A DNA stretch of 38,060 bases. Origin: Negativicutes bacterium. Its GTDB lineage: Bacteria > Bacillota > Negativicutes > Veillonellales > Veillonellaceae. The stretch covers positions 1 to 38,060 of the forward strand of contig SAAC01000012.1 in assembly GCA_009929605.1 (NCBI GenBank), read 5' to 3'. The position numbers were made by a program, and so were the translations under genes. Below, in pieces: positions 14,692-23,150 of the stretch. Each line of letters begins with the position of its first letter. Position 1 is the stretch's first letter. The notes under the pieces are model-generated. The model ran no database searches, was not told the DNA's origin, and saw only the letters and a list, made by a program, of their open reading frames with translations.

Positions 14692-16767
14692 ATGAAAGAG
14701 TATAGTAGTGATGTAATAAGGAACGTGGCAGTCGTATCCCATGATGGGGCGGGCAAGACAGCTCTTGTGGAATCTTTGCTATTGACCTCTGGTGAGGTTG
14801 ATTCTGTAGGTCGTGGTCAAGATAATAAACATATTATGGACTTCGAGCCAGAGGAAATTAAACGCAACGTAACTATCCAATTGGGTATGGCACCATGTGA
14901 ATGGAAAGATCATAAGGTTAATTTTGTTGATACTCCTGGTTATTCAGAATTTCATGGCGAAGTTCGTGCAGCACTCCGAGCATGCGATGGGATGTTAATG
15001 GTATTATCCGCTACATCTGGTGTAGAGTCTGACACAGTTCGTGCATGGGATTACGCAGAAGAATTACAAATGCCAAAAATGGCATTTATCAATAAAATGG
15101 ATGTGGATGGAGCCGATTTCTTCGGTTCACTTGAAAGAATGCGTGAGTTATTTGGTAAATCTATTATGCCTCTCCAAATTCCAATTGGTGAAGGTGCATC
15201 CTTTGAAGGCGTTGTAGATGTAGCTAAAATGACTGCGTATACTTACAAAGACGGCCAACCAACAGAAGTGGCTGTACCAGCTCAACTTATCGAAAAGGCC
15301 CAAGAAATCCGTGAAATGACGGTAGAGGCTGCGGCTGAAGGTAGCGACGAACTGTTGGAAAAATATTTAAATGGTGAAGAATTAACATTGGAAGAAATTC
15401 GACAAGGCTTGCGCGAAGGGATGCTCACTGGCCGTATTTGCCCAATCATGTGTGGTAGTGCCACATCTCAAATTGGGCTCGATCAGGTATTGGATCGAAT
15501 GATTCGCTATATGCCAGATGCGACGAAAAAGGTCATGACTGCTACTGATGCAGATTCTGGCGAACAACGGGCGGTACATGTAGATAAACCGCTTACAGCC
15601 TTCGTATTCAAGACGCTGTTAGATCCATTTGCAGGTAAACAGAGCTTTGTTCGTATTTTCTCTGGGGAATTGAAGGAGGGTGATAAACTCTTCAATGTGA
15701 ACCAAGGTGTAGAGGAAAAATGGAGCAAGATGGTTACCCTTATAGGGAAACAACAAAAACCAATCACTGTTGCAAAAGCTGGTGATATCGTTGTAATTCC
15801 TAAATTGGCTAACGCAAAAACTGGTGACACCTTTGCAACCTCTGAGTTCAAGGTGAAATTTGATCCAATTCGTTTCCCTCAACCTTTGTATACAGTAGCG
15901 ATGGAACCTACTAAAAAAGGTGAAGAGGAAAAATTGGCTGCAGCGGTACTCAAAGTAGCTGAAGAAGACCCAACTTGTGTAGTAGTGAAGGATTCCGAAG
16001 GCCGTCAATTACAGGTTAACTGTATGGGCGAAGTTCATTTGGAACACATACTCAATAAAATGGAACGTAAATATGGCGTCCAAGCTAAACTAGTGAAACC
16101 GTATATCCCATACCGTGAAACTATCCGTGGATCTGCAGAGACAGAATCTAAATACAAAAAACAAAGTGGTGGTCACGGACAATATGGACATGTAAAAATT
16201 CAAGTGGATCCTTTATATGATGGAGAGGATTTCCAATTTGTAGACAAAATTTTTGGCGGTGCTGTACCTCGCCAATACATTCCAGCCGTGGAAAAAGGTG
16301 CCAAAGAAACCTTAGATAAAGGCTTGATTGCAGGGTACCCTATGATTGGAGTTCAAGTAACTCTACTTGATGGTTCTTACCATTCTGTAGATTCCTCTGA
16401 ACTTGCTTTCAAAGTGGCAACGGCACAGGCTATGAAAGATGTGATTCCAAAGGCGAAACCAGTACTATTAGAACCGATTTACGACGTTAACGTATATGCA
16501 CCTGACGCATTTATGGGCGAAGTAATGGGTGATCTCAATAGTAGACGAGGTCGTGTACTTGGAATGGAACAAAGTGAACGTGCTGGTATTTCCGTGGTAA
16601 AAGCACAAGTGCCATTAGTAGAAATTGCTGATTATGTGACTGCATTACGTTCAATTACGCAAGGTCAAGGCGTATTTAATCGTGAATTCTCCGGATACGA
16701 AGAAGTGCCACATAAAGAAGCCGAAGAAATTATGGCAGCTTTCAAAAAAGCACAATCGGAGGCCTAA
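14692..16767 (+). CDS. Elongation factor G paralogue (EF-G-like GTPase)
   Basis: The start is ATG 14692, because AGGAGG sits at 14679-14684; an earlier in-frame ATG at 14596 lacks a ribosome site. The product is 691 residues with the five-domain EF-G layout. The P-loop is SHDGAGKT (16-23) instead of the AHIDAGKT of housekeeping EF-G, switch I lacks the usual RGITI pattern (EEIKRNVTI), G3 is DTPG and G4 is NKMD. The domain IV signature region (GGHGQYGHVKIQ) is present. These features match the EF-G-like group that coexists with a canonical FusA. It probably acts on ribosomes, but translocation or recycling cannot be separated here. It stands alone, not in a str operon. Confidence 0.85.
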   Translation: MKEYSSDVIRNVAVVSHDGAGKTALVESLLLTSGEVDSVGRGQDNKHIMDFEPEEIKRNVTIQLGMAPCEWKDHKVNFVDTPGYSEFHGEVRAALRACDGMLMVLSATSGVESDTVRAWDYAEELQMPKMAFINKMDVDGADFFGSLERMRELFGKSIMPLQIPIGEGASFEGVVDVAKMTAYTYKDGQPTEVAVPAQLIEKAQEIREMTVEAAAEGSDELLEKYLNGEELTLEEIRQGLREGMLTGRICPIMCGSATSQIGLDQVLDRMIRYMPDATKKVMTATDADSGEQRAVHVDKPLTAFVFKTLLDPFAGKQSFVRIFSGELKEGDKLFNVNQGVEEKWSKMVTLIGKQQKPITVAKAGDIVVIPKLANAKTGDTFATSEFKVKFDPIRFPQPLYTVAMEPTKKGEEEKLAAAVLKVAEEDPTCVVVKDSEGRQLQVNCMGEVHLEHILNKMERKYGVQAKLVKPYIPYRETIRGSAETESKYKKQSGGHGQYGHVKIQVDPLYDGEDFQFVDKIFGGAVPRQYIPAVEKGAKETLDKGLIAGYPMIGVQVTLLDGSYHSVDSSELAFKVATAQAMKDVIPKAKPVLLEPIYDVNVYAPDAFMGEVMGDLNSRRGRVLGMEQSERAGISVVKAQVPLVEIADYVTALRSITQGQGVFNREFSGYEEVPHKEAEEIMAAFKKAQSEA

Positions 16768-16861
16768 TGGAAACCAGAGCTGTACTGTCGTGCAGGCTGA
16801 GGGGATATTAGGGAATCCAATGTAATGGAGATTACAATTTAATATGATACATAACAAATGC

Positions 16862-16900
16862 CCCCTTATTTAGTCGAGCGGCGACTGAATAAGGGGTCTT
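16862..16900 (+). terminator. Terminator after the EF-G paralogue
   Basis: CCCCTTATTTAGTCG (16862-16876) pairs with CGACTGAATAAGGGG (16882-16896), 15 positions with one G-T wobble, followed by TCTTGTT. Confidence 0.7.
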
Positions 16901-16904
16901 GTTG

Positions 16905-16913
16905 TGATATAAT
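16905..16913 (+). promoter_or_regulatory. Extended -10 promoter of the yhcH-eamA pair
   Basis: TGATATAAT (TG at 16905-16906, hexamer 16908-16913), about 40 bases before the start. The -35 is poor, as often with extended -10 promoters. Confidence 0.45.
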
Positions 16914-16954
16914 ACAGATAGATTATTTCGTAGTTTACATAGGAGAATGAATAT

Positions 16955-17431
16955 ATGTTTTTCTCATCCATCGAAGCAGATTATACAAAAATGGGATATC
17001 CAAAAGCCATTGTAAGAGCCTTGGATTTCTTAAAAAATACAGATGTAAAATCCCTACCAGTGGGCAGTAAAAATCCACTAGAAGGCGATAAAATGTACTA
17101 CAATGTGGACGAAGTGATGACAAAGGATTTCTCCGAAACAAAACCAGAATCCCACAAGGATTATATTGACATTCAGTTTATGGTGGATGGCGAAGAAAAT
17201 ATGGGATTCTTTGTGAATCATGGTCAAGCAACGCCGCTTGAGTCCTATCCAGAGCGTGATTGCTATTTCTATGCGAATGAATCCATTGATGAAGGTCAAA
17301 TCTATTGTCCAGAAGGATTTTATGCTGTATTTTTCCCAACGGATGTGCATCGCCCATTATTGGCTGTGAAAGGAAAACAAAAAATCCGTAAGATTATTGT
17401 GAAAGTACATGTGGGTTTATTGAATGAATAA
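16955..17431 (+). CDS. YhcH/YjgK/YiaL family protein (DUF386)
   Basis: This 158-residue cupin-like cytosolic protein has the family's HKDYIDIQFMVDG near residue 66, PERDCYFYA in the middle, FPTDVHRPLL near 129 and the terminal KIIVKV. Family members (YhcH, EbgC, YiaL) are linked to catabolism of sialic acid and other acidic sugars and bind a metal through conserved His and Glu. The gene overlaps the EamA transporter by 8 bases, so the pair is probably one transcription unit, perhaps moving and processing a sugar-derived metabolite. That link is inference. Confidence 0.85.
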   Translation: MFFSSIEADYTKMGYPKAIVRALDFLKNTDVKSLPVGSKNPLEGDKMYYNVDEVMTKDFSETKPESHKDYIDIQFMVDGEENMGFFVNHGQATPLESYPERDCYFYANESIDEGQIYCPEGFYAVFFPTDVHRPLLAVKGKQKIRKIIVKVHVGLLNE

Positions 17432-18326
17432 AAATCAAATTATCGGCATGGATTTGACCATTATGGGCGGAACTTTATGGGGCCTATCTGGTACAGCTGT
17501 ACAGTTTCTGGAAACTGAGAGACATATAAATGTTGAATGGCTTATTTCCATTCGACTCATTGCAGCCGGCCTATTTACAGTGATATACGCATTTATGAAA
17601 GCTCGCGGTGAGATATTTCGGGTGTTCACAAATACACAGGATACGGTGAAACTCTTTATTTTTGGCGTGTTTGGTATGGCTATGTGTCAATATAGTTATT
17701 TCCGTTCCATCATTGAAGGTGGTGTAGGGGTAGCGACTGTATTGCAGTATATTGCACCAACCATGATTATTGTATATACGTTTTTGAGATATCGAAAATC
17801 GCCAACTAAGGGCGAAGTTGTTTCCGTTATATTAGCTTTAGTGGGAACGATGTGCATCGTTTTCCATGAAGGTGTCCATTTAGAGGGCATTAATAGTGGT
17901 GTTATCTCTTGGGGGCTATTATCTGCCGTTGGGGTTGCCATTTACAGTGTGCAACCCGTCCAGATTTTACGAAAATATGGGACTGGACCTATTGTTGGGT
18001 TAGCCATGTTAATCAGTGGGATCCTTGCTAAATTATATTGGTTTGATCAAGAGTCTAATTTGGTTTGGGATGCCTGGACGTGGGCAGGCTTATTTGCGGT
18101 TATTATTTTGGGGACCGTTGTCTCCTTTAATGCGTATCTCGAAGGCATTCGTAGGATTGGATCTGTGCAGGGTTCTATTTTATCATCTATTGAACCTATC
18201 TCGGCTGCTCTATTAGGGTGGTGGTTATTAGGAAATACATTTACGGCTTTTGATGCAGTGGGCTTTATAATGATCCTGTCCACAGTTTTTATATTAGGTT
18301 ATGAGAAAAGTACAATTAAATCATAA
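17424..18326 (+). CDS. EamA-domain (DMT superfamily) transporter
   Basis: This 300-residue inner-membrane protein has ten hydrophobic segments in two homologous five-helix halves. Each half carries EamA features: GGTLWGLSGTAVQF at the start, RSIIEGGVGVATVLQYIAP at the end of the first half, and EGIRRIGSVQGSILSSIEPI near the end of the second. Such proteins export or import small metabolites, often amino acids. Overlap with the YhcH-like gene implies coupling. The substrate cannot be read from sequence. The stop codon lies inside the 5' arm of a long terminator hairpin. Confidence 0.85.
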   Translation: MNKNQIIGMDLTIMGGTLWGLSGTAVQFLETERHINVEWLISIRLIAAGLFTVIYAFMKARGEIFRVFTNTQDTVKLFIFGVFGMAMCQYSYFRSIIEGGVGVATVLQYIAPTMIIVYTFLRYRKSPTKGEVVSVILALVGTMCIVFHEGVHLEGINSGVISWGLLSAVGVAIYSVQPVQILRKYGTGPIVGLAMLISGILAKLYWFDQESNLVWDAWTWAGLFAVIILGTVVSFNAYLEGIRRIGSVQGSILSSIEPISAALLGWWLLGNTFTAFDAVGFIMILSTVFILGYEKSTIKS

Positions 18327-18380
18327 TAAGAAGAAGTCTCTCTGCTGAATTTATGTAGCAGAGAGACTTCTTCTTATTAT
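18323..18380. terminator. Perfect 24-bp hairpin terminator
   Basis: Arms 18323-18346 and 18357-18380 are exactly complementary with a 10-nt loop. The TAA of the upstream gene lies within the first arm. The hairpin works in either direction and faces the minus-strand remnant. Confidence 0.8.
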
Positions 18381-18844
18381 ATAGGGGCGTATATTTTAAA
18401 ATTTGCTGAGTATGATATTAGTAGAGTTATTACCCTTTTAATGCTTTTAATTCAGATAAAATAGATGGTAGAACCAAATCCTTGCATACGAGCAGAAGAG
18501 AAAAAGCCTAGAGGTATTGTTACATTAGAATCAGTTACAATATTGGAACCATAGCCATTAATAGAACTCATGTGGCCAGTAGACCAAGATTTTGTACCTT
18601 CACTTGGCAAATTACTATATTTTGCACCTAACCTATTTGTGATTTGGCATTGCCCCCGATAGCGATACCACCATAGTTACTCTTAGCGAAAGTACCACCT
18701 AATCCCCAAGCGCCTGCCCCTATGCCAGCCATAATTGATTAATGGATATATCTGTATTATTGAGGTAGATGTGGTTGTTAAATTATAAAATATCTATAGT
18801 AATAGAATTAATATCTAAGTAATCAGAGTGTAGAGCGTAGTTTG
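18381..18844. other. Region without an intact gene
   Basis: Apart from the adhesin-like remnant at 18452-18732 I see only AT-rich sequence. No RNA gene or promoter is clear. Confidence 0.5.
18452..18732 (-). pseudogene. Remnant resembling a trimeric autotransporter head
   Basis: On the minus strand ATG 18732 opens 34 residues (MAGIGAGAWGLGG, then NYGGIAIGGNAKS) before TAG 18628-18630. A second frame then reads GAKYSNLPSEGTK, INGYGSNIVTDSNVT and IPLGFFSSARMQGFG, ending at TGA 18452-18454. The Gly/Ala/Ser/Asn pattern with GIAIGGNA recalls the head repeats of YadA-like adhesins. No ribosome site precedes it and the two parts are out of frame. I treat it as a decayed fragment; the family is tentative. 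Confidence 0.35.
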
Positions 18845-20266
18845 TTATTCACACGTATCAAACAAGGCTCTTTGTTGGGTAAATTCAAGCATACCATACA
18901 CGCCACCTTCGCGACCGATGCCACTTTCTTTCCAACCGCCAAATGGGGCAGCAGTATCGCGAGGGCTATCGTTGATGTAAATATTACCGCTTTCAATTTG
19001 AAGGGCCACTTCAATGGCTTGTTCCTTTGGTCCCCATACGGCAGCATTCAAACCAAAGGGTGTGTCATTGGCGATTTGAAGGGCTTCCTCTAGGGATTCA
19101 TAGGTAATAACCGTGAGGACAGGTCCAAAAATCTCTTCTCTGGCTATGGTCATATCGTTTGTCACATTTGTAAAAATGGTTGGTTGAATGGCATACCCAT
19201 TGTCACCAGGTTCGGCCACTGGATATTCGCCGACCAACATGTGTGCCCCGCTGTCGACACCGAGTTTAATATAATCGCGCACTGTATCGAATTGTGCCTT
19301 GGACACCATAGGCCCAACGTTGATGGATGGATCCATTGGATTGCCTACTTTGTATTCTGAAACGAGGCGTTTCATGATGATTTCAAATTCAGCCTTGTCC
19401 TCAGCAGGGATGAGCAATCTTGAAAGGGCCGTACAGGTTTGCCCAGAGTTGAGAAATATGGTGTTGAAACAACCGCGAACGGCCTTTTCGTAATCGGCAC
19501 CTTTCAGTACAACGCAAGGGGATTTGCCACCTAGTTCAAGACTAATGTGTTTTACTGTGTTCAAACCACTTTGGGCCACTTGAATGCCCGCACTAGTGGA
19601 GCCGGTGAAGGAAATCATATTCACCAATGGATGTTCTGTGAGGGCATTGCCTACTTGGCCACCACGGCCGGTAATCATGTTGAAAGTACCAGCTGGGAAT
19701 CCTGCGTCATGGAATGCCTGTGCCATGAGATATACGGTAAGAGGTGTTTGTTGGGATGGTTTTAATACTACGGTGTTGCCCATTAATAAGGCAGGGATGA
19801 CCTTTTGGACCACTTGTCCTATTGGGTAGTTCCATGGCGTAATGCAGACGATGACACCCACTGGGGCACGGTAGGTTGTGGACAATGGCATTGTTTCAAC
19901 CATTGGCACTTGCGGCGCTAAATCGATGTAGGAACGAATGCGTGTGAATTGGTAATCACAGTGAGCAGTGCGCCCGAAGGAAATCGGTGCGCCTAATTCT
20001 TGGGTCTCCAGGTTTACGATATCAACAGCCATAGATTTGAAAATGGAGAGGAAGGTTTCCATTAACTCTATGCGATAGTCTAATGTTGTTTTTGACCATG
20101 CTGGAAAGGCAGCGTGAGCAGCGGCTACGGCATCATTCACGTCCTCTGCATTGCCACTAGGTACACGAGCGAAGTTTTTCATTGTATAGGGATTTTCTAC
20201 ATCAATCCAGTGATCGGAATGACTTGGTACCCATTGACCATTAATGTATAGTTGTTCGTAGTTCAT
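18845..20266 (-). CDS. Aldehyde dehydrogenase (NAD(P)+-dependent)
   Basis: This 473-residue cytosolic enzyme oxidises an aldehyde to the acid. All catalytic features are present: oxyanion Asn in TPWNYP (N146), K169 in LKPSQQTP, the NAD-binding FTGSTSAG, general base E244 in LELGGKSP, nucleophile C278 in NSGQTC, and EEIFGPVL near the C-terminus. ATG 20266 is preferred because AAAGGA lies 8 bases upstream and the family begins at this length; the 26-residue extension to 20344 lacks such a site. A CATCCC/GGGATG hairpin precedes the ribosome site. The substrate is unknown and no pathway partner adjoins. No clear terminator follows. Confidence 0.9.
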   Translation of the reverse strand: MNYEQLYINGQWVPSHSDHWIDVENPYTMKNFARVPSGNAEDVNDAVAAAHAAFPAWSKTTLDYRIELMETFLSIFKSMAVDIVNLETQELGAPISFGRTAHCDYQFTRIRSYIDLAPQVPMVETMPLSTTYRAPVGVIVCITPWNYPIGQVVQKVIPALLMGNTVVLKPSQQTPLTVYLMAQAFHDAGFPAGTFNMITGRGGQVGNALTEHPLVNMISFTGSTSAGIQVAQSGLNTVKHISLELGGKSPCVVLKGADYEKAVRGCFNTIFLNSGQTCTALSRLLIPAEDKAEFEIIMKRLVSEYKVGNPMDPSINVGPMVSKAQFDTVRDYIKLGVDSGAHMLVGEYPVAEPGDNGYAIQPTIFTNVTNDMTIAREEIFGPVLTVITYESLEEALQIANDTPFGLNAAVWGPKEQAIEVALQIESGNIYINDSPRDTAAPFGGWKESGIGREGGVYGMLEFTQQRALFDTCE

Positions 20267-20490
20267 GAGATAGTTCCTTTCCCATCCCGGAGGGGGGATG
20301 CTAATGATGTTTAACATTGATGTATTTTTAATATGGAAGTACATATCTATTTACAGTTTATTTTACCCTTACAAAGAAGGTCTGTATAGATAGTATCTGC
20401 GAGATGTAACTAAGGGCGGGTATCCTAAATGGTTATATGTAAAGTATTGGTAAAATAAAATACAAATATCTATTCGATATGGAAAAATCC

Positions 20491-20519
20491 TTGACATAGG
20501 TTCTATAGAACTTTATAAT
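20491..20519 (+). promoter_or_regulatory. trp operon promoter with a palindrome in the spacer
   Basis: TTGACA (20491-20496), 17-bp spacer, TATAAT (20514-20519): a consensus sigma-70 promoter. The spacer includes the perfect 12-bp palindrome GTTCTATAGAAC (20500-20511), a possible operator. Confidence 0.8.
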
Positions 20520-20529
20520 TAAATACATA

Positions 20530-20967
20530 ACTTAATACTCGCCTTAAGAAACCGATGAGGTGGAGATAAAAATAGGAAATGCACTCACAGAGAGCGGGAT
20601 TAGCTGAGAACCCGTAGTACGCAGCTTATTAAATGGACCACCGAGGGGATGGGGAACAGCTCAAGATTTCAATGAAATCGTAGCACGGCTAACACGCGAC
20701 ATGATATGTTGCTAGTGTAGTCGAGAATATATATACATTCAGAGCTACTGAGCCTAGTATAGCATCACGTCACACGAGCGTTAATTGTGAGGGATATGTT
20801 AGTATCCTGCAAAGGGGAATGCCTAGTGCATTCAAACAAGGTGGTACCGCGATTTATAGAGCGTAGCTTTCACAGGGCTATCACAATTAGTGATAACGTT
20901 GGGGAGGTTCATATACAAGAACTATAGACTCGTCCTTGACTCATATTTGTCATGGGCGAGTTTTTTT
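20530..20967 (+). ncRNA. T-box leader (tRNA-Trp) of the trp operon
   Basis: A long structured leader separates the promoter from trpE. The specifier is TGG (20634-20636), placed before A and CCACC, which pairs with GGTGG at about 20559-20563 at the base of Stem I, the normal position. The Stem I element AGAGAG is present, and the conserved T-box GGTGGTACCGCG lies at about 20840-20851. Arms ACTCGTCC (20928-20935) and GGGCGAGT (20954-20961) plus a T7 run form the terminator. Uncharged tRNA-Trp would pair with the T-box and stabilise the antiterminator, switching on the biosynthetic genes. No leader peptide is needed. The start of the leader is approximate. Confidence 0.9.
20928..20967 (+). terminator. 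Conditional terminator of the trp T-box
   Basis: An 8-bp stem with one G-T pair is followed by seven T residues, 14 bases before the GGAGG... region that precedes trpE. Confidence 0.8.
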
Positions 20968-20981
20968 ATTTGGAGGTTATT

Positions 20982-22451
20982 ATGATTAAACCGAGCGTAC
21001 AAGAATTACAGGCCCTAGGCCAAGGCTATACTATCGTTCCTGTATATAAAGAAATTTTATCGGACGTGCGTACACCAATTAGCGTGTTGAAAGCATTAAA
21101 AAAGGTTTCCTCTCATACATATTTGCTGGAGAGTGCCGACAACAGTCATCACTGGGGCCGTTACTCCTTCCTTGGGTACGATTCTAAATTAGAGGTGTTC
21201 TGTAAAAATCATCAAATGACGATTAAGGGCGCTACGACACAGACGTTCCCTTGCGATAACCCAGCTGCTGAAATTCGCAAGATTTTGGCCCAATACAAGA
21301 GCCCTAAGGTGGCGGAATTGCCAACGTTCACAGGCGGATTTGTAGGATATTTCGCCTACGAATACATTCGTTACATCGAACCCGTTCTCGATTTTCCTGT
21401 GTCTGACGATGATGAAAGCACCGTCAATGACGTAGACTTAATGTTGTTCGACAAGGTGATCGCTTTCGATCATTTCAAAAATACAATCTACCTCATCGCC
21501 AATATCGGCACAGATGATTTGGAACGCAATTACAACAAGGCACAAATTGAACTGGATGCATTGGCAGAGCTCGTGGTGAAAGGCGAAGAAGCAGATATTC
21601 CTCCATGCAAATTGACATCTGAGTTCACCTCTGAATTTACTATGGAGGAATACGAAGATGTTGTGCGGACGACGCAACATTACATCAAGGAAGGAGATAT
21701 CTTCCAAGCCGTTGTGTCCAACCGTCGGGAAGCGAAAATGGAGGGCAGTCTTCTCAACGCGTATCGCGTGTTGCGCACCATGAATCCATCCCCGTACATG
21801 TTCTACTTGAGTGGGCATGATGTGGAGCTCACCGGTGCATCTCCTGAAACACTGGTGAAATTAACAGATAACACCTTATATACATTCCCAATCGCCGGCA
21901 CTATGCCTCGTGGTAAAAACGAAGCAGAAGATCGTGCGATGGAGGAAAAACTGATTAATGATGAAAAAGAACTAGCAGAGCATAATATGCTCGTCGACCT
22001 TGGCCGGAATGATCTTGGCAAGATTAGCGAGTTTGGTTCTGTAAATGTGGATGCATTGCATATGCTCCAACGATTCTCCCACGTCATCCACATTACTAGC
22101 ACCGTGAGTGGTACTATCCGCCCAGAATACGATGCTCTCGATGCTATTGGTGCTACACTGCCAGCCGGTACCTTGTCCGGTGCCCCTAAAATTCGGGCTA
22201 TTCAAATCTTACATGACCTCGAAAAGAGCCCTCGTGGCGTTTATGGCGGTGCTGTAGGATATATCGATTTCTCCGGTAACATGGACGTATGTATCGGTAT
22301 CCGCATGGCTATGGCCAAGGCCGGTCGCGTATTTGTTCGTTCTGGCGGTGGTATTGTGCGCGATAGCGTTCCACAAAATGAATACAAAGAAACAATTTAC
22401 AAGGCTCAATCCATGGTAACAGCCATTACCGCAGCACAGGAGGTGGAATAA
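20982..22451 (+). CDS. trpE: Anthranilate synthase component I
   Basis: This 489-residue subunit converts chorismate to anthranilate using ammonia from TrpG. The start is ATG 20982 (GGAGG 20972-20976); an in-frame ATG at 20952 lies inside the terminator stem and is rejected. The N-terminal regulatory domain has the LLES motif (48-51) involved in tryptophan feedback inhibition. The catalytic chorismate-binding domain has FQAVVSNR, PIAGTMPRG, DLGRND and PAGTLSGAPKIRA. The tail reads GGGIVRDSVPQNEY. Its stop codon touches trpG, so the two subunits are probably made in equal amounts. Confidence 0.95.
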   Translation: MIKPSVQELQALGQGYTIVPVYKEILSDVRTPISVLKALKKVSSHTYLLESADNSHHWGRYSFLGYDSKLEVFCKNHQMTIKGATTQTFPCDNPAAEIRKILAQYKSPKVAELPTFTGGFVGYFAYEYIRYIEPVLDFPVSDDDESTVNDVDLMLFDKVIAFDHFKNTIYLIANIGTDDLERNYNKAQIELDALAELVVKGEEADIPPCKLTSEFTSEFTMEEYEDVVRTTQHYIKEGDIFQAVVSNRREAKMEGSLLNAYRVLRTMNPSPYMFYLSGHDVELTGASPETLVKLTDNTLYTFPIAGTMPRGKNEAEDRAMEEKLINDEKELAEHNMLVDLGRNDLGKISEFGSVNVDALHMLQRFSHVIHITSTVSGTIRPEYDALDAIGATLPAGTLSGAPKIRAIQILHDLEKSPRGVYGGAVGYIDFSGNMDVCIGIRMAMAKAGRVFVRSGGGIVRDSVPQNEYKETIYKAQSMVTAITAAQEVE

Positions 22452-23018
22452 ATGGTATTGTTAATCGATAATTACGACAGCTTTTCCTTCAACTTGTATC
22501 AACTAGTTGGTTCCATCGATTCTGATATTAAGGTCATTCGTAGCGATGAGCTGACCGTTCAAGAAATTCGCGATTTGAAACCGAACTATGTGATTCTATC
22601 CCCTGGTCCTGGTCGACCTGCTGATGCTGGCGTTTATGAAAGCCTCCTAGACGAGTGCAAAGGCGAATTCCCAATCCTCGGCGTATGCCTCGGTCACCAA
22701 GCCATCGGCGAAGTCTTTGGCGGTACCGTATCCTATGCCAAAGAGGTGATGCATGGTAAACAAAGTATGGCCACAGTGGTGAAAGAATCCAAACTATTCC
22801 AAGGCTTGCCAAAGGAATTCCCAGTAGCCCGTTACCATTCCTTATCCGTCCTAGATACATCCATTCCTAGTGATCTCATCGTCACAGCCCAAACAGCGGA
22901 TGGAGAGGTGATGGCCTTGGAACATAAGGACTATCCAATCTACGGATTACAATTCCATCCAGAGTCCATTTTGACACCTGATGGAGAACGAATCGTACGT
23001 AATTTCTTAGGGAAATAA
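22452..23018 (+). CDS. trpG: Anthranilate synthase component II (glutamine amidotransferase)
   Basis: This 188-residue class I glutaminase has the triad C79 (GVCLGHQAIG), H169 and E171 (FHPES), and the opening LLIDNYDSFSFNLYQ. It releases ammonia to TrpE. It contains no phosphoribosyltransferase domain, so TrpG and TrpD are separate here. PabA could use the same fold, but the position directly after trpE supports TrpG. Confidence 0.94.
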   Translation: MVLLIDNYDSFSFNLYQLVGSIDSDIKVIRSDELTVQEIRDLKPNYVILSPGPGRPADAGVYESLLDECKGEFPILGVCLGHQAIGEVFGGTVSYAKEVMHGKQSMATVVKESKLFQGLPKEFPVARYHSLSVLDTSIPSDLIVTAQTADGEVMALEHKDYPIYGLQFHPESILTPDGERIVRNFLGK

Positions 23019-23029
23019 TATAGTTGCGT

Positions 23030-23092
23030 AACGCCCGATGTGTTGATGTACGTTGCGCCAATAGTGCAGAATTGCTAATTGCAGCGGGCGTT
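23030..23092 (+). other. Hairpin in the trpG-trpD gap
   Basis: AACGCCCG (23030-23037) and CGGGCGTT (23085-23092) are perfectly complementary around a 47-nt interior that can fold further. It resembles a weak terminator or an RNA-processing hairpin inside the operon. Confidence 0.45.
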
Positions 23093-23150
23093 TCTAACAG
23101 CAGACGTCGGGGTAACGTTTACAAAAACGAGAATATTAGAGAGGCTCACA

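Noticed and set aside
20952..20981. Earlier in-frame ATG for trpE
   Set aside because: It lies inside the T-box terminator stem and has no ribosome site; GGAGG points to ATG 20982.
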